Below, piece after piece: positions 53,275-61,652 of a stretch of 64,000 nt of DNA. Made by a program: the position numbers and the translations under genes. Below the pieces are notes generated by a model, which worked only from the letters and a program-made list of their open reading frames with translations, was not told the DNA's origin and made no database searches. The stretch comes from DASWJZ01 sp963805325 (GTDB lineage: Bacteria; Pseudomonadota; Alphaproteobacteria; Rhizobiales; Afifellaceae). The DNA lies in contig CAWDTS010000018.1 in the NCBI GenBank assembly GCA_963805325.1, positions 1-64,000 on the forward strand, read 5' to 3'. How positions within the stretch are numbered: the stretch's first letter is position 1; each line of letters starts with the position of its first letter.

Positions 53275-53358
53275 GACGCAAAAAATTTCGCCAAAGGCTT
53301 AACAAAGAAGACACCCGCAGCGCGTTAGACAACGGCAACGTCCCGTGCGGAGCCGCTT

Positions 53359-53652
53359 ATGTCAGAATTGCGCCACGCGCCGCGCCTTCCCGCCAAGCAA
53401 CGGGGAAAGGCCTTCATCACCGGCCGCAGCCAAGTCGAATGCGTGGTCCGCGACGTGAGCTCGCTCGGCGCGCGACTGAAATTCATGAATCCGACCTTCC
53501 TGCCGCGCCAGTTCCGCCTGGTCTTCGAGGGCACCGATCAGAAAGTGACGGTGATCTGGCAGGCCGGCCTCATCGCCGGCGTGCGCTTCCAGACGCCACT
53601 GCGCAATCTGCCGGCGAAGAAGAAGCGCAGCTGGCCCTGGTCCCGGAAATAG
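53359..53652 (+). CDS. PilZ domain protein
   Basis: 97 residues, a lone PilZ domain. The c-di-GMP-binding pattern is visible as RLPAKQRGK (Arg motif) and RDVSSLGARL (D-x-S-x-x-G). Stand-alone PilZ proteins of this size are numerous in Hyphomicrobiales and may control motility or envelope functions. It lies 84 bases after prfC and converges on the alcohol dehydrogenase gene (9 bases between stops). Confidence 0.88.
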   Translation: MSELRHAPRLPAKQRGKAFITGRSQVECVVRDVSSLGARLKFMNPTFLPRQFRLVFEGTDQKVTVIWQAGLIAGVRFQTPLRNLPAKKKRSWPWSRK

Positions 53653-53661
53653 AAAGTCGGC

Positions 53662-54822
53662 TCAAAGCTTACCGCTTATCGCCATATCGAAAATCTCTAG
53701 CGCACCTTCTTTTGTGAGCGGCACTGGGTTGCCGCCGGCGGTCGGATCGACGATCGCCATCTCCGCGATTTCCCCGCGGCGGCTCGCATCGACCTTCAGC
53801 CCGGCGAGCGTGTGCGGCACGCCGATCTCTTCGCGAAGCTTCAGGACCGCCTTCAGGAAACCGTCGAAGCCACCCGCGATTCCGAGATAGCCCGCAAGCC
53901 GATCGATCTTCGCCTCGATCGCCGAGCGGTTGAAGACGAGCACGTAGGGCATGAAGACTGCGTTCGTCATGCCGTGATGCGTATCGTAGAGCGCGCCGAC
54001 CGGATGCGACAGCGCGTGGATGGCGCCGAGCCCCTTCTGGAAGGCCGCAGCGCCCATCGCGGCCGCGCTCATCATCTGCGCACGCGCCTCGATGTTCTTT
54101 CCGTCCGTCACCGCCTTCGGCAGATTCTCGAAGACGAGCCGCATCCCCTCCACCGCGATTCCCGCGGCCATCGGGTGATAGAACTCTGCGGAGTAGGCTT
54201 CCAGACAGTGCGCAAGCGCGTCCATGCCCGTGCCGGCGGTGATGAAGGGTGGCATCCCGACCGTCAACTCGGGATCGCAGATCACCACCTTCGGCATCAT
54301 CTTCGGATGGAAGATCACCTTCTTCGTATGTGTCTTCTCGTCGGTCACCACGCCGGCGCGTCCGACCTCCGAGCCGGTACCGGCGGTGGTCGGCACGGCG
54401 ACGATCGGCGCGATCCGGCCGGCATCGGCGCGTGTCCACCAGTCGCCGACATCCTCGAAGTCCCAGACCGGACGCGTCTGCCCGGCCATAAAGGCGACGA
54501 GCTTGCCCATATCGAGTCCGCTGCCGCCGCCGAACGCGATGACTCCGTCATGGCCGCCGTTGCGGAAAGCTTCGACGCCGGCCGTCAGATTAGCTTCGAC
54601 GGGATTAGGCTTTACGTCGCAAAAGAGCGCGGCCCTCAACCCTTCCCGCCCCAGGATGTCGAGCGCGCGCTTTGTGATGTCGAGCTTTGCGAGACCGGAA
54701 TCGGTGACCAGCAGCGGCTGCATGATGCCGCTGGCCTTGCAGGCTTCCGCCAGTTCCGCGATCCGCCCCGCCCCGAAGCGCACGGCGGTCGGGTAGCTCC
54801 AATTGGCAACCAGCTTGCTCAT
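53662..54822 (-). CDS. Iron-containing alcohol dehydrogenase
   Basis: 386 residues. NAD(P)-dependent Fe-ADH with the nucleotide loop FGGGSGLDMGKL, PTTAGTGSEVGRAGVVTD, and metal-ligand histidines in DALAHCLEAYSAEF and ALYDTHHGMTNAV. Its ATG overlaps the aldehyde dehydrogenase stop (ATGA), so translation is coupled. It is the last gene of the permease-ligase-ALDH-ADH operon. In that setting it would oxidise the hydroxyl of a gamma-glutamylated amino alcohol to an aldehyde; this is inference. Confidence 0.95.
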   Translation of the reverse strand: MSKLVANWSYPTAVRFGAGRIAELAEACKASGIMQPLLVTDSGLAKLDITKRALDILGREGLRAALFCDVKPNPVEANLTAGVEAFRNGGHDGVIAFGGGSGLDMGKLVAFMAGQTRPVWDFEDVGDWWTRADAGRIAPIVAVPTTAGTGSEVGRAGVVTDEKTHTKKVIFHPKMMPKVVICDPELTVGMPPFITAGTGMDALAHCLEAYSAEFYHPMAAGIAVEGMRLVFENLPKAVTDGKNIEARAQMMSAAAMGAAAFQKGLGAIHALSHPVGALYDTHHGMTNAVFMPYVLVFNRSAIEAKIDRLAGYLGIAGGFDGFLKAVLKLREEIGVPHTLAGLKVDASRRGEIAEMAIVDPTAGGNPVPLTKEGALEIFDMAISGKL

Positions 54823-56198
54823 TTTACATCCCGGAGATGATAACTCTTGGGTCGCGTCAGTGCGTCGTAGCCGAATTTCGACAGCGAAGCGCCGCGGCCG
54901 GTGTCCTTGACCCCCGTCCAGGTCAGAGCCGGTTCGAGATAGTCGCAGCGATTGGCGAAGACCGTCCCGGTCTCGATGCGGTCGCCGATTTTCTCCGCGC
55001 GATCCAGGTTCGTTGTCCACACCGATGCGGTCAGTCCGTAGGGGCTGTCGTTCATAAGTTGCACAGCCTCGTCGTCGTCCTTGACCTTCATGATGCCGAC
55101 CACCGGCCCAAAGCTCTCCTCGCGCATCACCGCCATCTGGTGATTGACCTCGGTCAAGACTTCCGGCGCGAGATAGGGCGAGCCGTCGCGGTCTTTCTCG
55201 TGTCTCATCCCCACGTGCATCTTCGCGCCCTTCCGGACCGCCTCTTCGACCTGTCCGCGCACGACGTCGGCGAAGTTGCCCCGCGCCATCGGCCCGATCG
55301 TCGTTTCCGGATTGAGCGGATTGCCGACCACATATTTCCTGGCGAGATCGACGAAGCCTTCGACGAAGGGCGCGTAGACCTTCTCGTGCACATAGATGCG
55401 CTCGATGCCGCAGCAGCTCTGGCCGGAATTGAAGAACGAGCCGTCGACGAGGTTCTCCACCGCATGCTCGATCTTCACGTCATCGGCGACGTAGGCCGGG
55501 TCCTTGCCGCCGAGCTCAAGCCCAACGGAAGCGAAAGTGCCGATCGCGGCGCGCTCCACAGCACGCCCGCCCGAGACCGAACCGGTGAAGCTCACGTGGT
55601 CGATCCGGCGCGAGGCGATCAGAAGCTCCGTCTGCTCGTGGCTGAGCACGACGTTCTGGAAGAGCCCCTTCGGCAACCCGGCCTTGTCGAACGCCGCCTG
55701 GAAGCGCTCGCCGACGAGGAGCGTCTGCGCCGCGTGCTTCAGGATCACGGCGTTGCCGGCGATCAGCCCCGGGAAGATCGAGTTGACGGCGGTGAGATAG
55801 GGATAGTTCCACGGCGCGATGACCAGGATCAGCCCAAGCGGCTCGCGCTTCACGGTGCGGCGGAAGCCTTCGATCGGCGCCGGCTCATAGGGCGCAAGCG
55901 CTTCCTCGGCGATTCCCGCCATGTAGCGCACGCGCTCGTTCATGCCGCCCTTTTCGCCGCCGTAGCGGACCGGACGCCCCATCTGCCAGGCAAGCTCCGG
56001 CACCATCTCGTCGTTCATCGCAAGCAGTGCGTCGAGAAAGACGAGTGCCTTCTCAGCGCGTTCCTTTACGGGAACATGTGCCCACTCGGCCTGCGCCGCG
56101 CGGGCACGCGCGACAACGCCCTCAAGCGCGCCGTCGGCGATGAAAGACCGCTCGGCATAGATCGAGCCGTCGATGGGGGAGATGATTTTGACGCTCAC
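54819..56198 (-). CDS. Aldehyde dehydrogenase family protein
   Basis: 459 residues. NAD(P)-dependent oxidation of an aldehyde to an acid. Catalytic Cys262 lies in NSGQSCCG, general base Glu228 in LELGGKDP, and the substrate-channel Asn in APWNYPY. The GTG start is chosen from homology, with a purine-rich GAAAGAAAGAAG upstream. It lies between the glutamine-synthetase-like gene (86-base gap) and the Fe-ADH gene (overlap). It likely acts on the aldehyde made by the neighbouring ADH. Confidence 0.95.
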   Translation of the reverse strand: MSVKIISPIDGSIYAERSFIADGALEGVVARARAAQAEWAHVPVKERAEKALVFLDALLAMNDEMVPELAWQMGRPVRYGGEKGGMNERVRYMAGIAEEALAPYEPAPIEGFRRTVKREPLGLILVIAPWNYPYLTAVNSIFPGLIAGNAVILKHAAQTLLVGERFQAAFDKAGLPKGLFQNVVLSHEQTELLIASRRIDHVSFTGSVSGGRAVERAAIGTFASVGLELGGKDPAYVADDVKIEHAVENLVDGSFFNSGQSCCGIERIYVHEKVYAPFVEGFVDLARKYVVGNPLNPETTIGPMARGNFADVVRGQVEEAVRKGAKMHVGMRHEKDRDGSPYLAPEVLTEVNHQMAVMREESFGPVVGIMKVKDDDEAVQLMNDSPYGLTASVWTTNLDRAEKIGDRIETGTVFANRCDYLEPALTWTGVKDTGRGASLSKFGYDALTRPKSYHLRDVK

Positions 56199-56220
56199 GT
56201 CTTCTTCTTTCTTTCAGCGC

Positions 56221-56263
56221 TCCGGCGAGCGCATTCGACGGGCCGAGTTACGCCCTCGCCGGA
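56221..56263 (-). other. Intercistronic stem TCCGGCGAG/CTCGCCGGA
   Basis: Nine-base perfect inverted repeat (56221-56229 and 56255-56263) with a 25-base loop, in the gap between the ligase stop and the aldehyde dehydrogenase start. There is no T-run. It could stabilise or process the mRNA. Confidence 0.45.
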
Positions 56264-56284
56264 CGCTTGCACAAGGGGTGCGGC

Positions 56285-57652
56285 TCAATACCGCTCGAAC
56301 CCGCGTTTCAGCTCCCAGTCGGTGACGCGGCGGTCGTATTCCATCTGCTCCCAGCGCGCGGTGTGGAGGTAATGCGCGACGACATCGTCGCCGAGCGCCT
56401 CGCGCAGCATCTTGGATTTGTCCATGAACGCGATCGCCTCGCGCAGCGTCTTCGGCACTTCCCGAAGGTTCTTGCCGTGATAGGCGTCGCCCGCATAGGC
56501 CGGCTCAAGTTCCAGCTTCTCGTCGATGCCGGCAAGGCCCGCTGCGATCAGCGCCGCGAAAGCGAGGTAGGGATTCAGGTCCGCGCCGCCGATCCGGCAC
56601 TCGACGCGGATCGCCTTCGTCTCCTCGCCGCAAAGCCGGAAGCCGGCGGTGCGATTGTCGCGGCTCCAGATCGCCTTTGTCGGAGCGAAGGTGCCGACTT
56701 GGAAACGCTTGTAGGAGTTGATGTAGGGCGCCAGGAACCAGGTGATATCGCTCGCATATTTGAGCTGTCCGGCCATGAACTGACGCATCAACGCCGACAT
56801 GCCGTGCTCGGCCTTCGGGTCGAAGAAGAGTGGCTTCTTGCCTGCGGCGTCCCAGAGCGAGGCGTGGATGTGGCTCGACGACCCGGCGAGCATGTAGTCC
56901 CACTTGGCCATGAAGGTGACCGCTTTGCCGAGGCCGTGGGCGATCTCCTTGATGCCGTTCTTCACGATCGTGTGGCGGTCCGCCATTTCAAGCGCATCGG
57001 CGTAGCGGACGTTGATCTCTTCCTGGCCCGGGCCCCACTCGCCCTTGGAATTCTCGACCGGAATGCCGGCGCCCTGCAGCCCCTTGCGGACGGCGCGCAT
57101 GACGCCCTCCTCCTTGGTGGTCTGCAGGATGTGATAATCCTCAATGTAGTGACCGGCGGTGACGAGGTCGCCGTAGCGCTTGATCCGCGCCGTGTCGTAG
57201 GTCTCGTCGAAGAGATAGAATTCGAGCTCCGACGCGAGAAAGGCACGCATCTTGCGGCTGGCGAGCCTGGCGATCTGCCGCTTCAGGATCGCGCGCGGGC
57301 TGTGCGGCAGATCGTGATGATGGTGGTCGAGCACGTCGCAGATGACGAGCGCGGTCCCTTCGAGCCACGGCAAACGGCGAAGCGTCGCCATGTCGGGTTT
57401 CATAACGAAGTCGCCGTAGCCCTTTTCCCAGTTCGCCACCGCGTAGCCGGGCACCGGCTCCATATCGATATCGTTGGCGAGGAGATAGTCGCAGCCATGC
57501 GTCTCCTCATGCGCCGAGGCGACGAAGAACTCCGCCTGGAAGCGCTTGCCGATGAGCCGCCCCTGCATGTCGACGAGACAGGCGAGCACGGTGTCGATCT
57601 CGCCGCCCGCGACGGCTTTCTTGAGCTGATCGAAGGTCAGGTTGCCAGCCAT
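56285..57652 (-). CDS. Glutamine-synthetase-like gamma-glutamyl ligase (PuuA/GlnA4 type)
   Basis: 455 residues from ATG 57652. ATP-dependent ligase that would join glutamate through its gamma carboxyl to an amine. Glutamine synthetase hallmarks: FLASELEFYLF (metal-binding Glu pair), AGSSSHIHASLWD and NRTAGFRLCGEETKAIRVECRIGGADLNPYLA-type ATP/glutamate site (listed in parts). It lacks the C-terminal adenylylation tyrosine region of GlnA. Neighbours (amine-type permease, ALDH, Fe-ADH) point to catabolism of an amine or amino alcohol, not ammonium assimilation. There is no FAD amine oxidase (PuuB) here, which speaks against the classic putrescine route. Confidence 0.92.
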   Translation of the reverse strand: MAGNLTFDQLKKAVAGGEIDTVLACLVDMQGRLIGKRFQAEFFVASAHEETHGCDYLLANDIDMEPVPGYAVANWEKGYGDFVMKPDMATLRRLPWLEGTALVICDVLDHHHHDLPHSPRAILKRQIARLASRKMRAFLASELEFYLFDETYDTARIKRYGDLVTAGHYIEDYHILQTTKEEGVMRAVRKGLQGAGIPVENSKGEWGPGQEEINVRYADALEMADRHTIVKNGIKEIAHGLGKAVTFMAKWDYMLAGSSSHIHASLWDAAGKKPLFFDPKAEHGMSALMRQFMAGQLKYASDITWFLAPYINSYKRFQVGTFAPTKAIWSRDNRTAGFRLCGEETKAIRVECRIGGADLNPYLAFAALIAAGLAGIDEKLELEPAYAGDAYHGKNLREVPKTLREAIAFMDKSKMLREALGDDVVAHYLHTARWEQMEYDRRVTDWELKRGFERY

Positions 57653-57678
57653 GAACGAAAATGCCCTTTTCAAAGTCA

Positions 57679-57706
57679 CCGGTCCGCGGAGCGTTCCGCG
57701 GACCGG
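57679..57706 (-). other. Perfect 12-bp hairpin between permease and ligase genes
   Basis: CCGGTCCGCGGA, loop GCGT, TCCGCGGACCGG: twelve paired bases with a four-base loop, in the 83-base gap of the operon. No T-run follows on either strand, so it is more likely an mRNA processing or stabilising element, or a protein-binding palindrome, than a terminator. Confidence 0.7.
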
Positions 57707-57735
57707 CAGGATAGGAAGCCGCGACTTGCGAGCGA

Positions 57736-59247
57736 CTACATGGAGGAGGCGCCCTCGCGATGCTTCACCGCGAACTCTTCCTCCGGCGAATAGACGAGCG
57801 TATTACGTCCGTAGGCCGCGAAATAGATGATCGCGATGATGTACCAGATGCCGACGCCGATGATGCCCTGGCGGTAGAGCGGGTCAGTGAGCTGGAAGCC
57901 GATCGTGACGAAGGCGATGATCACGGTCAGCGACGCTCCGAGCGTCCCGAACGGGCTCTTGTAGGGCCGCTCGATATGCGGGAAGCGCCGACGCAATTGC
58001 AGGAAGGTGAGCCCCTGCAGCAGGTAGGAGAACATGGCGCCAAAGACTGCCATGTTGAGAAGAGTGCCGCCGATATAAGTACCGGCCGCTTCACCCCCCT
58101 GCGTGAACCAGATTACCAGCATCACCAGGAAACCGACCAGCGACCCCGCGAGCAGCGCGATATTCGGCGTCTTGTGATCGCCGTGCGTGACAGAAAGGAA
58201 GTGCGGGAAATAGCCGGCGCGTGAGAGCGAATAGATCTGCCGTCCGTATGCGAAAATGATCGCGTGGAAGCTCGCCACCAGCCCGGCGACCGCAAAGAGC
58301 GACAGTATCTTCGCCCAGCCCGTACCGAAGATGGCCCGGAAGCCGTCGAGAATCGGCTCACCCGAGGTGCCGTAGGCAAACGCCCCGTCCGGCAGCGCCG
58401 GGTTGATGATCAGGATCAGGAAGCCGGTCGCCAATAGCGTGAACATGCCGAGCATGATTCCTTTCGGCATATCGCGCTTCGGATCGACCGATTCCTCCGA
58501 GGCGAGCGGAAGCTGCTCGATCGCCAGGAACAGCCAGACCGCGAACGGCATCGCCGCGAAGACACCCCTGATGCCGAAAGGCAGGAACGGACCGCCTCCG
58601 TCCGGCAACGCTATCGCGGCCCCGTCCGGCCCGATCCCGATATTCATCGCATTCTTGGCGAAGTCGAATTGTCCGGAGGCCAGGGCGCTGATGAAGAAGA
58701 AGACCAAGATCGCAAGGGCGATGAGCGTGACGATGACAGTCACTCCGAACGACAGAGCGACGCCGCGTACGTTCAACCCGACGAAGATCACGTAGCCGAC
58801 CAGCCACCATACCGGTTGGAACGCGTCGGGTGTGCCGGTGATGGCGGTCATGTAGGTGCCGATAAAGTAGACGACGACTGCCGGCGTCAGCACGTATTCG
58901 ATGTTCTCCGCGATGCCGGTGATGAAGCCGCCCCACGGTCCGAACGCAGTTCGCGCGAAGGAGTAAGCCCCGCCCGTATGCGGCAGCGCCGGGCTCATCT
59001 CGGCGATCGAGTAGGTCAGGCCGAGATACATGATCGCGATCAGGATGGTGCCGACGAGCATGCCGCCCCAGCCGCCGACGGCGAAGCCGAGGTTCCATCC
59101 GGAAAAGTCGCCGGAGATGACCGCCCCGACCCCGAGCGCCCACAGCGAGAAGACGCCGGCATGACGTTTCAGCCCCCGCTTGTCGAAATAGTCCTGGCCG
59201 GGTTTGTGATAGGAAACCCCGCCTTCGTGCTTTGTCGTCCCAGCCAT
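57736..59247 (-). CDS. APC-family amino acid/amine permease (ethanolamine-permease-like)
   Basis: 503 residues with about twelve spans, from ATG 59247 with GGGAGAT just upstream. The first span segment GVGAVISGDFSGWNLGFAVGG resembles ethanolamine permeases of the APC superfamily. TGGAYSFARTAFGPWGGF and QLPLASEESVDPKRDMPKG are also conserved in that group. It lies 29 bases after the amidohydrolase gene and 83 before the ligase gene, so it probably imports the operon's substrate. Confidence 0.9.
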   Translation of the reverse strand: MAGTTKHEGGVSYHKPGQDYFDKRGLKRHAGVFSLWALGVGAVISGDFSGWNLGFAVGGWGGMLVGTILIAIMYLGLTYSIAEMSPALPHTGGAYSFARTAFGPWGGFITGIAENIEYVLTPAVVVYFIGTYMTAITGTPDAFQPVWWLVGYVIFVGLNVRGVALSFGVTVIVTLIALAILVFFFISALASGQFDFAKNAMNIGIGPDGAAIALPDGGGPFLPFGIRGVFAAMPFAVWLFLAIEQLPLASEESVDPKRDMPKGIMLGMFTLLATGFLILIINPALPDGAFAYGTSGEPILDGFRAIFGTGWAKILSLFAVAGLVASFHAIIFAYGRQIYSLSRAGYFPHFLSVTHGDHKTPNIALLAGSLVGFLVMLVIWFTQGGEAAGTYIGGTLLNMAVFGAMFSYLLQGLTFLQLRRRFPHIERPYKSPFGTLGASLTVIIAFVTIGFQLTDPLYRQGIIGVGIWYIIAIIYFAAYGRNTLVYSPEEEFAVKHREGASSM

Positions 59248-59276
59248 ATCTCCCACTCCCCCGTTAGGTCCGATAC

Positions 59277-60092
59277 TCAGGCTACAGACCTTTGATCGCG
59301 CCGGCGTTCCGCCGCGGACCATTCCTTTGCCTCTTCGGTCGCGCCGAGCAGCGCGGCGAGGCGCGTGCCCCAGGCCTCCGCCTGCGCGTCCGTCCCGATC
59401 AGATCGTTGCGGATCTCGATCATCGCGGCACCGAGCCCGCGGCTCTCAGCGTGGCGGGTGAGCGTGTAGTAGACGCGATCGGCGGGCGAATAAGGCTCGT
59501 TGACGCCGACGTTGAGTCCCTCAGTCCTCAGTCCGTCGATCAACTGGTCGGCCAGGCGCCGGTTGCGATCGAAGACGATTCCAATCTCCCAGGGACGGCG
59601 CACGCCGCCATAGACCGCCGTGAAGCTGTGGACCGCGATCAGCGTCGGGATGCGCCCGCTCTCAAGGCGCTCCTCGATGAAGCCTTCGATCGCCGCGTGG
59701 TAGGGCACATGCACCGAGGCAATGCGCCGGCGGCGCTCCGCATCGCTCAACGCGGCGTTTCCCGGTATCACCGTGATCTCGCTTTTCGGAGCGATGAGAT
59801 CGGGCGCGTCGAGCGGGCGGTTGCAGTCGATCACGAGCCGCGACACCGTGGAGTAGATCAGCGCCGCGTCGAGCGCCCGCGTAAGCTGACGCGAGACCGC
59901 GAGTGCGCCCGGGTCCCAGGCGATATGCGTCTCGCGCTCGGCGCTGTTGAGCCCGAGCGACCCGTAGTCCGGCGGGATGAAGTTCGACGCATGGTCGCAA
60001 AGGATCAGGAACGGGCCCGCTGCCGCGGGATTGTCCACGGCCACAGGATCGGTGGCACGGGTCCTCGCGCCCGATTGTGCCAATGCCTCCAC
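59277..60092 (-). CDS. N-formylglutamate amidohydrolase family protein
   Basis: 271 residues from a GTG at 60092 with GGAGG upstream. Zinc-dependent peptidase-like fold (PF05013): LILCDHASNFIPPDYGSLGL, HIAWDPGALAVSRQL, RLVIDCNRPLDAPDLI, and IAVHSFTAVYGGVRRPWEIGI with the metal-binding His. The named activity frees glutamate from N-formylglutamate in histidine breakdown, but no hut gene is nearby. It is the first gene of the permease-ligase-ALDH-ADH operon, so a different glutamyl substrate, such as a gamma-glutamylated acid, is plausible. Confidence 0.92.
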   Translation of the reverse strand: MEALAQSGARTRATDPVAVDNPAAAGPFLILCDHASNFIPPDYGSLGLNSAERETHIAWDPGALAVSRQLTRALDAALIYSTVSRLVIDCNRPLDAPDLIAPKSEITVIPGNAALSDAERRRRIASVHVPYHAAIEGFIEERLESGRIPTLIAVHSFTAVYGGVRRPWEIGIVFDRNRRLADQLIDGLRTEGLNVGVNEPYSPADRVYYTLTRHAESRGLGAAMIEIRNDLIGTDAQAEAWGTRLAALLGATEEAKEWSAAERRRDQRSVA

Positions 60093-60114
60093 GCGGAGCC
60101 TCCGCCCCTTGGAT

Positions 60115-60168
60115 CATTTGATACAGATCGCGGGGGAATTCCCTATCGCGAACATTCTGGTACAAATG
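60115..60168. promoter_or_regulatory. Candidate RpiR operator region (imperfect dyad)
   Basis: Between the divergent amidohydrolase and RpiR genes lie arms CATTTGATACAGA (60115-60127) and TCTGGTACAAATG (60156-60168), inverted repeats matching at 10 of 13 bases. Between them are the palindrome GGGAATTCCC (60134-60143) and ATCGCG twice (60127, 60145). This is the most structured part of the gap and the likely site of autoregulation and operon control. Confidence 0.5.
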
Positions 60169-60217
60169 TAAAAAAGCGTCAACCATTCGTCGCGTAAACT
60201 GGTCGTTGCACGTGCTC

Positions 60218-61075
60218 ATGGATAGCGGTCCCGCCCCTTCGGTGGCAGAAGCCACCCGCGATCGCCTCGACGAGCTGACCGCATCCGAACGGCGGGCGGC
60301 GCGCGCACTTCTTGCCAACTATCCGATGCTGGGGCTCGGGACCGTGGCGGAATTCTCGGCGCGGAGCGGCGTCAGTTCGCCGACCATTCTGCGCTTCGTC
60401 GGGCGGCTTGGCTTCGCCAATTATGCCGACTTCCAGCGGCGGCTGCGCGAGGAGGTAGAGGCGCAGCTGAAGTCGCCGCTTGCCAAGGCGGAGCCGCAAG
60501 GTGCAGCCGGCGAACTGCGCTCCCATTCCGCCTTCGCCGCCGCGGTTTCCGAGAACATCGCCGAGACGTTCCGCCACATGCCGGCGGGCGAATTCGAGGC
60601 GGTCGTGGCGCTCATCGCCGACGCGAAGCGGCCGATTCATCTCCTTGGCGGACGCTTCACCGACTCGATCGCCAGCTACATGGCCGCGCATCTCAGGATT
60701 CTGCGCGCCGGCGTCGACCACATTGCCGGCCAGCCGGACAACTGGCGGGACCAGCTCATCGATTTTGGGCGCAAGGATGTGCTCATTTTGTTCGATATCC
60801 GGCGCTACCAGGAGGATCTGGTGGCCTTCGCCAAAGCAGCGGCGGAACGGCAGTCGGCGGTGGTGCTGCTTACCGACCAGTGGCTGTCGCCGGTGGCACG
60901 AATCGCGCTGCACGTGCTTCCGGCGCGCATCCAGGTCCCCTCGCCGTGGGATTCGAGCGCGGCTCTGCTTGCCGTCGCCGAAGCGCTGATCGCCGCCGTA
61001 ACATCCCGGACCTGGCGGCTTTCGCAGGAGCGAATCCGGGCGCTGGAGCAGCTCCGGCAGGCGGAGGAAGGCTAG
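60218..61075 (+). CDS. MurR/RpiR family transcriptional regulator
   Basis: About 285 residues. N-terminal helix-turn-helix (LTASERRAARALLANYP, SARSGVSSPTILRFVGRLGF) and a C-terminal SIS domain (about 120-250: IHLLGGRFTDSIASYMAAHL, VLILFDIRRYQEDLVAFAK), which in this family usually binds a phosphosugar or related ligand. In-frame TTG, GTG and ATG lie at 60206, 60212 and 60218; none has a strong ribosome site, so the start is uncertain by four residues. Its divergent position suggests it controls the amidohydrolase-permease-ligase operon. Confidence 0.9.
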   Translation: MDSGPAPSVAEATRDRLDELTASERRAARALLANYPMLGLGTVAEFSARSGVSSPTILRFVGRLGFANYADFQRRLREEVEAQLKSPLAKAEPQGAAGELRSHSAFAAAVSENIAETFRHMPAGEFEAVVALIADAKRPIHLLGGRFTDSIASYMAAHLRILRAGVDHIAGQPDNWRDQLIDFGRKDVLILFDIRRYQEDLVAFAKAAAERQSAVVLLTDQWLSPVARIALHVLPARIQVPSPWDSSAALLAVAEALIAAVTSRTWRLSQERIRALEQLRQAEEG

Positions 61076-61169
61076 CTCGGACCGGCGGTTGCGCCGCAGT
61101 CTCCCCTGGCATATGTCCTCGGCCCGCAATTCATGGTATGCGTTTTTGAGGGGGCTCGAGCCCAAAGCC

Positions 61170-61652
61170 ATGCGACTGACCAAACAGACAAGCTACGCGT
61201 TGCGCATCCTGCTTCACTGCGCGCTCCATCCGGACAAGCAGATGAAGGCGGCCGACATCGCCAAGGCCTACAACATCACCGAATTCAACGTCCTGAAGAT
61301 CATCCCGCTGCTCGTCCACGGCGGCTTCATCAAGACGATGCGCGGCCGGCGCGGCGGACTGCGGCTCGCGCAGCCGGCGACCGAAATCCGCATCGGCGAC
61401 GTCGTCCGCCTGACGGAGGAGACGCGCATCCAGGCGGATTGCTTCGGCCAGCTCCACGAAGAATGCCCGATCCAGCCGGCAGCGCCCATCAACCGCATCT
61501 TCGACAACGCGCTCGGCGCCTTCATCGAAGTGCTCGACCAGCACACGCTGCAGGATCTCGTCACCGCGCGCCCGCCGCAGCACGAGATTCGACCGGGGCC
61601 GCAGGCGTTCGATATCGGCGGATTGCTGGCAGCAGCCGGCCCGCGCAACTAG
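61170..61652 (+). CDS. Rrf2 family transcriptional regulator
   Basis: 160 residues from ATG 61170. Winged-helix of the Rrf2 family: MRLTKQTSYALRILLHCAL, ADIAKAYNITEFNVLKIIPLLVHGGFI and RGRRGGLRLAQPA. NsrR/RirA-type members bind an Fe-S cluster with three cysteines in the segment after the wing. Here ADCFGQLHEECPIQPAAPI keeps the first two but has no third. It converges on the epimerase gene with a four-base overlap of the ends. The ligand and targets are unknown. Confidence 0.92.
   Translation: MRLTKQTSYALRILLHCALHPDKQMKAADIAKAYNITEFNVLKIIPLLVHGGFIKTMRGRRGGLRLAQPATEIRIGDVVRLTEETRIQADCFGQLHEECPIQPAAPINRIFDNALGAFIEVLDQHTLQDLVTARPPQHEIRPGPQAFDIGGLLAAAGPRN

Noticed and set aside
59277..60092. 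Histidine utilisation role for the N-formylglutamate amidohydrolase relative
   Set aside because: No hut gene is adjacent; the operon context is amine uptake and gamma-glutamyl ligation.
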